25,795 nucleotides of DNA from Ramicandelaber brevisporus. Its lineage: Eukaryota > Kickxellomycota > Ramicandelaberales > Ramicandelaberaceae. Positions 1-9,469 of the stretch are shown one piece after another (the stretch's first letter is position 1; every line of letters begins with the position of its first letter). The stretch lies in the NCBI GenBank assembly GCA_025201865.1, contig MU603014.1:1-25795 (forward strand). Direction: 5' to 3'. The translations under genes and the position numbers were made by a program. The notes below the pieces were generated by a model. That model was not told the DNA's origin and did not search any database. It was given only the letters and a program-made list of their open reading frames with translations.

Positions 1-930
1 ACACACACACGTATACACACGTACAATAGAACACGTCGACAATGAGTAATAATAACAATAACAAGTCAAGCCAAACCAAACCAAACCAACACAAACCAAA
101 GCAATCTACGGAATCACTGCTGTAAACAAACAAAGCCCCTTTCTCTGTACACCAGTCACAGATAGCAAACAACGACTACTGATTCAACTAAAATCTGGCG
201 CTGTGAGTGGGTGAGAGGGGTGAGGGTGAGTTGAGCGCTTCCGTAGCTCTCGATCGAGGTACTGCAAGCTATGTGTTGTTGATTTAGCGTAGAGATTGTT
301 TTGATTTTTCAGGAAAAGAGTGCGTGCAACTGGAGTGAATTTTTTTTTCAAACTTTGCTGTTTTGTTGTTGTTGTTGTTGGGGATGTGTGTGAAATGAGC
401 CAATAAAATGCGAGATATAAAAAAATAAAGGGGGAAAGGCAAGGCAAGAAAGAAAGAAAAAAAAGAAAAGTAAAAATAGTGGTGACACTGGAGAGAGAGA
501 GAAAGAGAGAAAGAAAGATTGGTCTGATTCGCCATATCGACGTCGGCTGGTTCCACAAGTGATCCCGCACACCGACATTCTCACACACACACGCTTTCTC
601 TCACTCACTCACCCCATGCATGCATGTTCATTAAAATTAAATTTCTTTTTAAATCTTTTATTTAACCAGCCTTTCTTTGCGCCACACTCATCACCAATCA
701 TTGGTTAAAAGTATACACGCGAAAAAAAAAAATCAACTCTAAAAAATATCCAAAGAGTATAACAGAGTAACAAAATAGAAAGAATGGTTAAACTATAAAC
801 GCGATACAGATAGAAAAGAGAAAGAGGGAATGAGTAAGAGAATGAGAAAGAGAATGAGTAAAAGAGAAGGAAAGGTATCAAGATTGGTGTTGGAATTAAA
901 ATATAAGGGAATTAATGGAAGTGGTGATCA
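1..930. other. Non-coding flank left of the polyQ gene
   Basis: I see no convincing gene here. The stretch opens with an AC dinucleotide run and a degenerate CCAAA repeat at about 71-100. From about 410 to 520 the + strand is very purine-rich (GA and GAAA runs), so the opposite strand is CT-rich. The frames open on the - strand at 184-608 are low-complexity Phe/Leu/Ser/Pro strings produced by that CT bias. The pyrimidine-rich - strand resembles the 5' leaders of other genes in this window, so a - strand gene may begin just beyond the left edge (inference). The right part should contain the 3' UTR of the gene at 931-5598. Confidence 0.5.
657..662 (-). terminator. Possible polyadenylation signal AATAAA for the polyQ gene
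   Basis: TTTATT on the + strand is AATAAA on the - strand. It lies about 270 nt beyond the stop codon of the gene ending at 931. The hexamer is common in AT-rich DNA, so the assignment is tentative. Confidence 0.25.
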
Positions 931-2855
931 TTAAGACAGTGCTCCTGTTGTTTTAGGCTTTGTTGAACTTTGGCGCGTTGATTGCCGTCTTTCGCGTTCC
1001 ATGACTGTAAACTTTTGACGATATGTCGAATCCAGACTGCCTTTAACCACCATGCTCTTGCCAGCATCGTCATCCTCTTCGGTTCCATCCTCATCAGTAT
1101 CATCTTGAGGAGTTGTTTCGGTGTCGACTGCAGTCGTAGATGTAGTTATCACAGCTGTCGATTCATCGCCATCGCCACCACCACCGCCGCCACCGCCGCT
1201 ACCACTGGTGCTTCCAAGTCTGAGTTGGCTCAATGCCTGATCAAACTCAATTTCGAATCCCCAGTCACCACCAACTGTGGCCGCAACATCCAACTCCAAC
1301 TTTGGTGGCAAAACTGGCAAAACTGGCATGTTCACCAAACTCATATATTTCATTCGGTCCAAACTCATGCTTCGTCTCAGTGAGTGCCGCTTCTGGCTTG
1401 GATGTCGCTGAGGACGGAGGATGGGCGATGATGTGGTGACTTCACCCAGTGACAATTCTTCAGAGATGGGCTTGCTGATGTGAACATCGAATGATGAAGG
1501 CAGATCCCAGCCATTGGGGTTCGGGAACCACATTGAGTCGCGTGGATCGAGAATGGAGCGTGTGGTGATGGCGCTGACTCGATTGTCGACATTGCCAAAT
1601 GTGGATGACAGGAACTGGGGTGCTCCCACTTGGCTCACCTTGACAGAGCCATTTCTCGAGAGAATCTGAGGAAGTGTGCCTGCAGAGGCCGAGGCAACTG
1701 ATGCAACGAGCGCTGGAGTGATTGACGATGTGACACCGCTGGAACCATCCGTACTGGCATACGGGGTGATCGTGGTCGCAAGAGGACTGTTTGTCGGCAC
1801 AGCGTTATCACCACCTGCAATTACTGCTGCAACCTGTGGATTCCTTCGAGGAACTCTGCCAGCCAGCATGTCGAGGTGAGAGGCAGAGAGTGTGCGACGA
1901 TTCTGGCGCTGTTGCAGTAAAGCAGCCTCAACTGAAGGAGCCACTGTTTGGGCTGTCGAGTCGTTTACAGCAGGCGGTGCTTCTGGTGGGTTTGGCGGAG
2001 GCGGGATTGCACCAATCGCAGCCAGAACCGCAGCACCGGCAGTACCGCTCACTTGGCCAGAACGTGCATCAACTTGTGGGAAATCAGCCAATGACTGCTG
2101 AACAAGCTGGCGTTGCTCCTCCATCTCCTGTTGACGCTTGAACTCTTGAGCACGTTTCTTTTGCAAATGCTCCTCGTGCTGTTTCTGTAATTGAAGCAAC
2201 TGCTGCTGGTGATATAACAAGAGCTGCTGCTGCTGCTGAATGTGCATCTGCTGTTGCTGAATTAGATACGCGTTGAGTTGCTGCTGTTGCTGCAATTGTT
2301 GCTTGCTTGGTGGTGCAGCTGTCTCGTGTGGGCCAGGTAGCTGAGGCAGCGGCTGGGGCAGCAGTTGGAGAGCAGGTGCAGGCAGCGGTTTAATGGTCTG
2401 TGGCGGTGAGTTGTACATATCAACCGGGAGAGTTGAGGTGGCTGGAGTTGATGTAGCGCTGACAGAGACTGGCCCTGACGCTGGCAATAGCCGTGGTACA
2501 GTTTGAGGCAGCTGTTGAGTGGGCGGTGTTGGTGTTGGAGCATCACGCAGGCCGCGGCCGCTCGTGCTTGTGCAAATGGAACTGGTTGGAGAATTAAATC
2601 CACTATTGTTGCTGGCACTGTCAGCACCAGCTGCGTGGGCATACGGGCGGACTGGCCGAGCCAGAGAGGATGTTGATGTCAGCGCGGAGCCATCACCATT
2701 TGCCCCAGCACCATGCAGTCCATATACTTCACCACGCGATGAAGACTGTGGAGTTGGAAGCTGGTTCGTCATAGGTGACGCTAGGTTAGTGTTACTACCA
2801 TTGATACTACCGTTCCCTGTGCTACCAACTGGCCGACGTGGTGGTGGCTGAGGGG

Positions 2856-2918
<63 letters not shown>

Positions 2919-2995
2919 GATTGGCTGCTTGGGGCAAAAAGTAGTCATAAATGTTGATTTGTGGCGCCGATGCATCGAACGCTGGTGCAGTTTGC

Positions 2996-3027
<32 letters not shown>

Positions 3028-3220
3028 GTGAGGTGGACGGCTGACCGGCACATTGTGTAACGAGCTACCAGGCGATGCTCCAGAGGCAGTGCGAGCGCGA
3101 CCACCTCCAAGCGGAGGTGCAAACAACATCGTGGGCATTGTTTGTTGAACAGATGCAGGACCCGTTCCAACCGGGATCGGCGACTGTTGAAATTGTTGTT
3201 GTTGTTGGTGATTGTACTGC

Positions 3221-3263
<43 letters not shown>

Positions 3264-5598
3264 GATGCTGCTGCTGAGTTAAACTCTCATTTGATGCATT
3301 GATGGCTGTGGCATTTGAAGTCTTCTTCTTGCGGAAGAACAGCGATCCATTCAGCAGAGAGCTGGCAGCAGTATCAAAGGTCGATGTAGCAGGCGAAGCT
3401 GAACTTGGAACCACAGTCTTGCTTCTCGACACCTGCTTGATACTCGAAGCGTCACTACCTCCACTCTTGCGTGAGCTAGAGGCTCCAAACATAAACAGCT
3501 GCGCTCCAGCAAGCTTTTCCTCATCAACAGTCTCCATGCTGGGCGACCGTGGTCTCATTCCATTCTGTTGCAGAGTGTGAGTCGATGCTGCTGCCAGACT
3601 AGTTGCTGAGCTGGTGGCTGAGTACGGAGCATGCATCTGGACAGACACGTGCGCATGTTGAACGGGTGGATGCGGCATCATCGATACGACATCAATCGAG
3701 TTCAGGCTGATATTGTCTGGGTGGTCATCCATGTTCATTATGCTTGCACCTGAATATCCAAGTCTGGCATGTGACATGTTGATTTCGAGTCCACGAGTCT
3801 TTCCTGGCCCTGAAACAGGATGCCCCAGTGGTAGCTTTAACGGCTGCTGCTGCTGCTGCTGTTGCTGGAGCGGTGCAAGGGAAGCTGCTGGGTGTGATTG
3901 GGGCTGCTGTTCTTGTTGGATAAAATGTTGAACACTCAGAGCGTGGCGTTCTCTAGGCAAAATAGCAGTGGCCATTGACAATCTATTGGCTAGTTTTCTT
4001 GCTTCATCGTGCTTAATGGTTGGCTTATAGTTGACATCAGGTGAGGAGCATCTCCGATATGCGTCTCTATCTTCATCATCTGATGAAATCCTTCCTTTGC
4101 CTCCAATGTTCACCAGACCAGATGCTGCTGTAGTTGATGATGAGTTTGGTGCCACGGCAGCTGATGATTTCTTCCCAAATAATGATAGCAATCCTCCACC
4201 GCCGCCGCCACCTCTGCCCTTTGATGATTCCATATCCACTTTTGCCCATCTCTCAATTCTGCTCTGTTTGTGCACTTTTCTGTTCATATCCAATCTCTGT
4301 TCAAATCTGTTTGATTCCAGCAGAGCCTGAAACATAATGGAATACCACGGATCTGCTCCCAATGAGATCACAAAGTCTCTCGCAAACACTGTGCGCCGCG
4401 ACCGTTTCTGAGCCCTGGCAATTGACTTGGATAGAAAGTAGTTGACTGTGCCGCTGACAAATGACGCCAGTGTTTGCACAATGTGATCCCACTCAGTGCT
4501 AGTGGTAGCCCCGTATCGTCGCAAGATAGCAAAGTCGAGTAAACCGGACTGGGACCCGCATTTGCCGCCTGATGTAACATACGCGATTTGGAGTCGAACA
4601 TGATCGAATATCAGCTCAACAGGGAAGTCGTCAGTGTACTTGACTGGCCCACCACCACCACTTCCTCCTCCTCCTCCACTTGCCCCGTACGGATTGTATT
4701 GCTGCTGATTATACTGCTGGTATGGCTGAGACTTTGAACTGGATGAAGATGGATCATATGGGACTGCAACTGGCCCGAGCTGATTGAGAATGCTGCTGAA
4801 ATTACTCAAACCGGAGGATGGAGTTTCATTTGGCAGGATGGATGCCACTTGCGGCCGATAGATTGGCCCAGGTGTCTCCAATAGCCGATTCAGTGAGTTT
4901 CGCTCGCGCTGGCCAGATCCAAGCAATACATCGAATGCCTTCGTATAATGTGTAATACCAATTGGCGCCAAGCCAGTGCTTTGACACGATAGTAGTAGCC
5001 ATACAATCTCGTCGATGGCAATGTTTAGCGAGTTGTAGAATCCAGATGTCGCGCCTGCTGCTGTTGCTGCCGATGATGATGATGACGAATGATTTGAGGA
5101 GAAAGCAGATGCAGATGAGCTGTTAATAGGTACAACCTGAGCAAGGTTTTGAGAGAGATATGGCTGGATCTGCGCTGGTCGGACATAGCGCAGAATCTCC
5201 TCTTGGTGCTGCTGGTGCTGCTGGTGTTGCTGGTGTTGCTGGTGCTGCTGGCCAACAGGATGACTACTGCCACTGCTGCTGGTGAACATACAAAAGAGAG
5301 CGCGAGTTGCTAGATAAAGTTTCAAGCAGAACCAGAGAGAATGGTTTGGAGAGTTTGTTCCTCCTCGTGTGAGAGAGAGAGCTGAAGTTGCTTGAAAGTG
5401 GCGGTTGCTGCTGTTGTCGTAGATGCTCTGCTCAGCTGAGCTGTGTAAAGGTTCCTGGGGCCGCTGTGCCGACCGCAGGATGCTACGAAGATACAGGGAG
5501 AGGCTGCTAGGGGAAGTATCAAAGGGCTGAAGTATCCGCCTGTCTAATAATACTGGCGAACTGTAAAGTTGTATGCGAGTAGGCAGTGTGTCGGACAA
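931..5598 (-). CDS. Large polyglutamine protein, possibly hyccin/FAM126-like (PI4-kinase complex scaffold)
   Basis: The open frame covers 1,555 codons and ends in TAA. The codon at 5596-5598 is TTG and an in-frame stop lies at 5623-5625. The first ATG is at 5287-5289, which would give 1,452 residues. The 103 open codons upstream of it contain plausible helical sequence (SSLSLYLRSILRSAQ), so a short upstream exon is possible and the start is unresolved. Globular sequence is confined to about 4,250-5,030: EIVWLLLS, then a leucine-rich stretch ending LETPGPIYRP, then ILNQLGPVAVPYDP, then two helical blocks ending FVISLGADPWYSIMFQALL. The order and spacing resemble hyccin/FAM126, which holds the PI4KA/Stt4 kinase complex at the plasma membrane. 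Identity is low, so the name is tentative. The rest is disordered: polyQ tracts, a Gly/Asp-rich stretch and a basic SQKRHSLRRSMSLDR segment that looks like a phosphosite region. No intron is visible inside the frame. Confidence 0.8.
2857..2919 (-). repeat. CAG/CAA trinucleotide tract encoding 21 glutamines
   Basis: This 63-bp uninterrupted glutamine tract lies inside the large polyQ gene. Read on the + strand it is one TTG, then a run of CTG, then a long run of TTG. CAG and CAA codons are therefore grouped in blocks, not mixed, which is typical of growth by replication slippage. Confidence 0.9.
3180..3278 (-). repeat. Second glutamine tract region (mostly CAA)
   Basis: A Gln/His-rich segment of the same gene, dominated by a pure TTG run on the + strand at about 3,220-3,263 (CAA codons). 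A further polyQ segment at about 2,992-3,026 alternates CAG and CAA. Both are low-complexity, slippage-prone repeats within coding sequence. Confidence 0.85.
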
Positions 5599-6654
5599 AT
5601 GAACCGTTTCAGGGCAGGCAGATTATAGGTTGAACAAGGAAACGAACAGCAAACCAGAAAGAGCGAGCTCGTACAAACAAGTGTATCACCGCTACACCGC
5701 TACACCACTACACCGCTAAACACAGGCACACACACACACAGGCACACAAACGGTCGCGGTCTCTGTCTTTCCCTTGGTGCAAAAAAAAAAAACTATGATG
5801 CACCGAGAACAGCGAGAGGTGAGCAAACGACAAGCCAGGGATAATGAGGAGGAAAAGGAGCAGGAATGGAAGAATGGAGGAAGAACTTGTGAGCTTGTGA
5901 GTTTGTGAGTTTGTGAATGCAGACGACACTGTTGGGTGTGTTTCAAGCAGCTGATGGAGAGGAGCCGGGAAAGTTGGCAGCGACGTCAAAAGTCGTTTCA
6001 CATCTTTATCTCTGCTCGCGGAGATGGAAACATCTCACAGTACTGCTGAGAAAGAGGCTGTGATAATAAAAAATGAACATTTCCCCCATCAACTTCGTTC
6101 TCCAGGCCATTACCATACAGGCGAGTGCATGCAGTTTTTGGGGGTGAGAGAGTTCTTCTGCCATTACCCCCGGTCCTTCTCCTCCCTTCCCCAACTGGTT
6201 ACCCTAGTGTGTTTATTAGCTAGTGCTTCCTGCTTTTGGATTGAACATTGACAGGTTTGGACTGAATAGGTGTATTTGAATAGCATTTATGCCAAAGATG
6301 GTCGCTTCAGAAGCCAGTAAACAAGAAGGAATCATTAACGGCCAAGGAAGAGACAGTCGACGATGACGACGAAGATGGCCGGGATAACAGTGACGAAGAA
6401 GATGACAACAGTGAATATTGCTTGTCTCAGAAAGCACGACAAACAAAGTTGATACTATTGTGACCGACATTGGCGGATTATAAACTGCTCGCTTTGCATC
6501 ATTCCAGTTTGCTTATCACTTTCTTATTACTATCACCAAAGTATTACATCTGTTTGTTCATTCGTTTGTTCGCTCGTTTGTTTGTTTGTTTTTCTCTCTT
6601 TTTAAAGGTAAGAAACAAGAACTTGGGTACAATTGTTTATTCGTCGAGAATCGA
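5599..6654. other. Intergenic region with a possible small spliced gene on the + strand
   Basis: The left part (to about 5,900) is purine-rich on the + strand and probably forms the CT-rich 5' leader of the - strand polyQ gene. In the right part a 59-codon open frame at 6284-6463 (+) encodes a strikingly acidic segment (VDDDDEDGRDNSDEEDDNSE) but has no ATG. An ATG frame at 6024-6143 could be joined to it by a GTGAGA donor at 6144 and a TTCAG acceptor ending at 6310. That join keeps phase and would give about 90 residues. I recognise no domain, so this is a hypothesis. Around 6,545-6,600 lies a GTTT-rich low-complexity run. Confidence 0.3.
6636..6641 (-). terminator. Possible polyadenylation signal for VMA10
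   Basis: AATAAA on the - strand (TTTATT on the + strand), 13 nt after the TAA stop at 6655-6657. It is close to the stop but within the range seen for compact fungal 3' UTRs. Confidence 0.4.
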
Positions 6655-7056
6655 TTATGGAGATGGAGATACCTCAACAGATGTGATTGCAGTCGACACG
6701 GCATCGGTTGGTCGATAGTTTGTGTGTACCTTCGGCTCCACCTTCAAAGTTCCGTCAATCAACAGCTTGAGTGCCGCATCCCTGTTCGTATCAAATGCAT
6801 CTGCCACCGCCTTCAGCTGGCCCAAAGTGCTCTGCTTCACGCTGTCAAATGCTGCGCTAGTCGATCCCGAATGCTCGCTCTCGTACTGCTGAAGCTCCTT
6901 GGCTTTGGCTGACTTGAGAGCGTCAATCTCTGCAGCGGCCTGGACACGAGCCTCGCGCAATCTGTTGAGGCGGTACTGGCGTGCCTGTTCGACGATCTTT
7001 GCGGCTTCGCGCTCAGCTTCGAGAAGAGCCTGGACACCGGCTGATGGGTTGGACAT
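6655..7056 (-). CDS. VMA10: V-type proton ATPase subunit G
   Basis: This is a 133-residue peripheral-stalk subunit of the V1 sector. Together with subunit E it forms the stator that links the ATP-hydrolysing head to the membrane sector during acidification of vacuoles and endosomes. The sequence shows the classic family start, GVQALLEAEREAAKIVEQAR, followed by a long charged alpha-helical coiled coil (RLREARVQAAAEIDALKSAK). The conserved C-terminal block, NRDAALKLLIDGTLKVEP followed by NYR, is also present. Length is slightly above the usual 114-120 residues because of a short Ser/Thr-rich tail. The start is a true ATG at 7054-7056 and there is no intron. It is divergently arranged with the ribosomal protein gene at 7702. 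Identification is firm from motif order. Confidence 0.93.
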   Translation of the reverse strand: MSNPSAGVQALLEAEREAAKIVEQARQYRLNRLREARVQAAAEIDALKSAKAKELQQYESEHSGSTSAAFDSVKQSTLGQLKAVADAFDTNRDAALKLLIDGTLKVEPKVHTNYRPTDAVSTAITSVEVSPSP

Positions 7057-7701
7057 GTTGGCTGTGTTGGTTGAATAGTGCTACGTGTTAGATACAAAAA
7101 TAGTAGTAGGAGGAAAAAAAAAAACAAGAATGTTTGGCGACAGATGATGACGGAATGGTGGCGAGCATGTGTATGTATACCGCGTAGCCAAGAATGAATG
7201 AATGAGTGAGTGAATGACACCGTCTTGCAATTGATGCTGTCTCGTCATTGACATTGGTACTGAACTAGTACCGCAGCTAGATGAGCATATTGAAGATACA
7301 CTGAGCAGAATCAGAACTGTCTTTGTCATCTGAAAAAGACAATACTGCTGCAACTATCTCTGCAACCATACCTGCAATACAGTCTCTGTATCATTGAATA
7401 CATGTATCTGTATGTAGTAGTATCATCATCATTGTTATCTATTATTTTTCTTCTTCTTCTTCTATTTCCGCTTTTAATAAGCTGGCAACGTGATATTTTA
7501 TTAAAAAGAGAGATGAAAATTTTTTGTAATTGAGAGAGTGTGCGTGCGTGTGTGTGATTTTTTGTTTTTGGATTTTTTTTTGGAGATCGACGTTGGAGTG
7601 GTTGTTGGAAGTTGATCTTCCTCTCCCAAACCATCATATCCAACTACTTTCAAGTCAAAAAAGACTAAACGTAGCAACAACAGCAACAGCAACAGCAGCA
7701 A
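7057..7701. promoter_or_regulatory. Shared divergent promoter region between VMA10 and RPL3
   Basis: This 645-bp spacer separates two housekeeping genes read in opposite directions. The VMA10 side is purine-rich on the + strand (a GGAGGAAAAAAAAAA run near 7,110). The RPL3 side is pyrimidine-rich (TTTTTCTTCTTCTTC near 7,445, later a CAACAGCAACAGCAACAG leader just before the ATG). Each transcript would therefore have a CT- or CA-rich leader. I see no clear TATA box. Confidence 0.5.
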
Positions 7702-8880
7702 ATGTCTCACTGCAAGTTCGAGCACCCACGCCACGGTTCCCTTGGCTTCCTGCCACGCAAGCGCGCACGCAGACATCAGGGTCGCGTCAAGGCCTTCCCA
7801 AAGGACGATGCTAGCAAGCCAGTTCACCTGACTGCTTTCCTCGGCTACAAGGCCGGTATGACCCACGTCGTCCGTGAGGTTACCCGCTCTTCCGCCAAGA
7901 TGCACAAGAAGGAGGTCGTCGATGCCGTCACCATCATTGAGACCCCACCAGTTGTTGCCGTCGGTCTTGTCGGCTACGTCAAGACTCCACGCGGTCTGCG
8001 CTCGCTCACCACCGTCTGGGCCGAGCACTTGTCCGAGGAGGTTCGCCGCCGCTTCTACAAGAACTGGTACAACTCCAAGAAGAAGGCCTTCACCAAGTAC
8101 GCCAAGAAGCACTCCGAGGCCAACGGCAAGGAGATCAAGCGCGAGCTCGAGCGCATCAAGAAGTACTGCCAGGTCGTCCGCGTGATCATCCACACCCAGG
8201 TCCGCAAGGTCTCTATTGGCCAGAAGAAGGCCCACATCATGGAGGTCCAGCTCAACGGTGGCACCGTCGCCCAGAAGGTCGACTGGGCCGTCGAGCACTT
8301 CGAGAAGGAGATCCCAGTCTCCGCCGTCTTCACCCAGGACGAGATGATTGACATCATCGGTGTCACCAAGGGTCACGGTTTCGAGGGTGTCACCCACCGT
8401 TGGGGTACCAAGAAGCTGCCACGCAAGACCCACAAGGGTCTCCGCAAGGTTGCCTGTATCGGTGCCTGGCATCCATCGCGTGTCATGTACTCCGTGCCAC
8501 GCGCTGGTCAGAACGGTTACCACCACCGTACCGAGGTCAACAAGAAGATCTACCGCATCGCCAAGGGCTCCGACGAGAACTCTGCCTCCACCGAGTTCGA
8601 TCTCACCAAGAAGTCCATCACCCCAATGGGCGGCTTCCCACACTACGGCACCGTCAACGAGGACTTCCTCATGATCCGCGGCTGCTGCGTTGGTGTCCGC
8701 AAGCGCGTCCTCACCCTCCGCAAGTCCCTCCGCGTCCACACCAAGCGCTCTGCCCTCGAGGAGGTTATGCTCAAGTTCATCGACACCTCTTCCAAGTTCG
8801 GCCACGGTCGCTTCCAGACCCACGAGGAGAAGAAGCAGTTCATGGGTACCCTCAAGAAGGACACTGTTGCCTCTGCCTAA
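7702..8880 (+). CDS. RPL3: 60S ribosomal protein uL3 (L3)
   Basis: This 392-residue large-subunit protein lines the approach to the peptidyl-transferase centre. The family is recognised throughout: [13 protein letters not shown] near the N-terminus, [58 protein letters not shown], and the C-terminal [13 protein letters not shown] with [11 protein letters not shown]. The insertions match fungi better than animals. The gene has one exon and an ATG at 7702 after a CA-rich leader. Codon use is extremely biased, as expected for a highly expressed gene: all 13 prolines are CCA, and Lys and Glu are nearly always AAG and GAG. Two residues in the otherwise nearly invariant N-terminus differ, [11 protein letters not shown] in place of the usual SHRKFEAPRHG. 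The long open frame on the opposite strand is a shadow of this codon bias. Confidence 0.98.
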   Translation: MSHCKFEHPRHGSLGFLPRKRARRHQGRVKAFPKDDASKPVHLTAFLGYKAGMTHVVREVTRSSAKMHKKEVVDAVTIIETPPVVAVGLVGYVKTPRGLRSLTTVWAEHLSEEVRRRFYKNWYNSKKKAFTKYAKKHSEANGKEIKRELERIKKYCQVVRVIIHTQVRKVSIGQKKAHIMEVQLNGGTVAQKVDWAVEHFEKEIPVSAVFTQDEMIDIIGVTKGHGFEGVTHRWGTKKLPRKTHKGLRKVACIGAWHPSRVMYSVPRAGQNGYHHRTEVNKKIYRIAKGSDENSASTEFDLTKKSITPMGGFPHYGTVNEDFLMIRGCCVGVRKRVLTLRKSLRVHTKRSALEEVMLKFIDTSSKFGHGRFQTHEEKKQFMGTLKKDTVASA

Positions 8881-9297
8881 ATTGCTTAAAAGAACACTTT
8901 TGTTTGCTTCCTTTAGTGGTTTTGAAACAATACTCGTGTCAATCAACTAGCTTTGTATAGAAGGATCATTATTAGATCTATGTATATGTGTGCATGTTCG
9001 TGTGCAAGCTCAACCTCTCGCTCCAAAAGTGTATCGCACTGTGTTTTACTGTTAATTGAACGAATAGTTGCTCACAATGTCAGTGATATCAGCACTCAAT
9101 TGGATGTTGAGAACGTCAACCTGCCTCGGCAGCACCTCGGCTCTTGGCAGGCACGCATTCCTGAGTCTTTCTTCCTTCGACAATTGGTGATTGGGGGAGG
9201 ATCCAAGGCGGAGATTGAGTGTGGCTTGTCGCTTTTCTTTTCTTGTCTTGGCTTACACACGCTGTCATTGTGTCTTGGCGAGCAGTGTCCATCATGA

Positions 9298-9303
9298 TAT
9301 AAA
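9298..9303 (+). promoter_or_regulatory. Candidate TATA box
   Basis: TATAAA lies 167 bp upstream of the ATG at 9470 and just before a CA-rich leader. Spacing is compatible with a leader of roughly 100-140 nt. Inference from motif and position only. Confidence 0.4.
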
Positions 9304-9391
9304 CCTCCGAAAGTGATCAGTGTCACCTGTATCCTCCTTTCGCTCCTGCCCGCCAGCACACAAACATACAAGCACACAAACACAAACACAA

Positions 9392-9433
9392 CAGCTTCAC
9401 CACAACAGCTTCACCACAACAACTTCAGCACAA
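9392..9433 (+). repeat. 14-bp tandem repeat (3 units) in the 5' leader
   Basis: Three consecutive 14-bp units, CAGCTTCACCACAA twice and then a third copy with two changes. They sit 36 bp before the start codon of the DUF4097-like gene. The period is not a multiple of three, which argues that this is leader and not coding sequence. Confidence 0.8.
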
Positions 9434-9469
9434 CATTACACGCTAGATATACAACGACGATATATACAA

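Larger units (their letters stand above)
8881..9469. other. Intergenic: RPL3 3' UTR and promoter/leader of the DUF4097-like gene
   Basis: No gene is seen. The right part holds a TATAAA at 9298-9303 and a CA-rich leader with a 14-bp minisatellite. The frame of the next gene is open back to about 9,320, but only non-ATG codons are available there. Confidence 0.5.

Noticed and set aside
184-608. Three overlapping - strand frames with hydrophobic Phe/Leu/Ser strings resembling membrane segments
   Set aside because: Produced by the CT-rich strand; low complexity, no conserved motif, several frames open at once.
6470-6912. Frames on the + strand across the VMA10 end
   Set aside because: One follows a GTTT repeat and the other is antisense to VMA10.
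7501-8946. 481-residue open frame antisense to RPL3
   Set aside because: It is a mirror of the extremely biased RPL3 codons (Leu/Gly/Val/Asp-rich), begins at a non-gene position and ends in leader sequence.
8400-8960. 186-residue frame overlapping the end of RPL3 on the + strand
   Set aside because: Out-of-frame shadow of RPL3, rich in Arg, Pro and His, with no recognisable domain.
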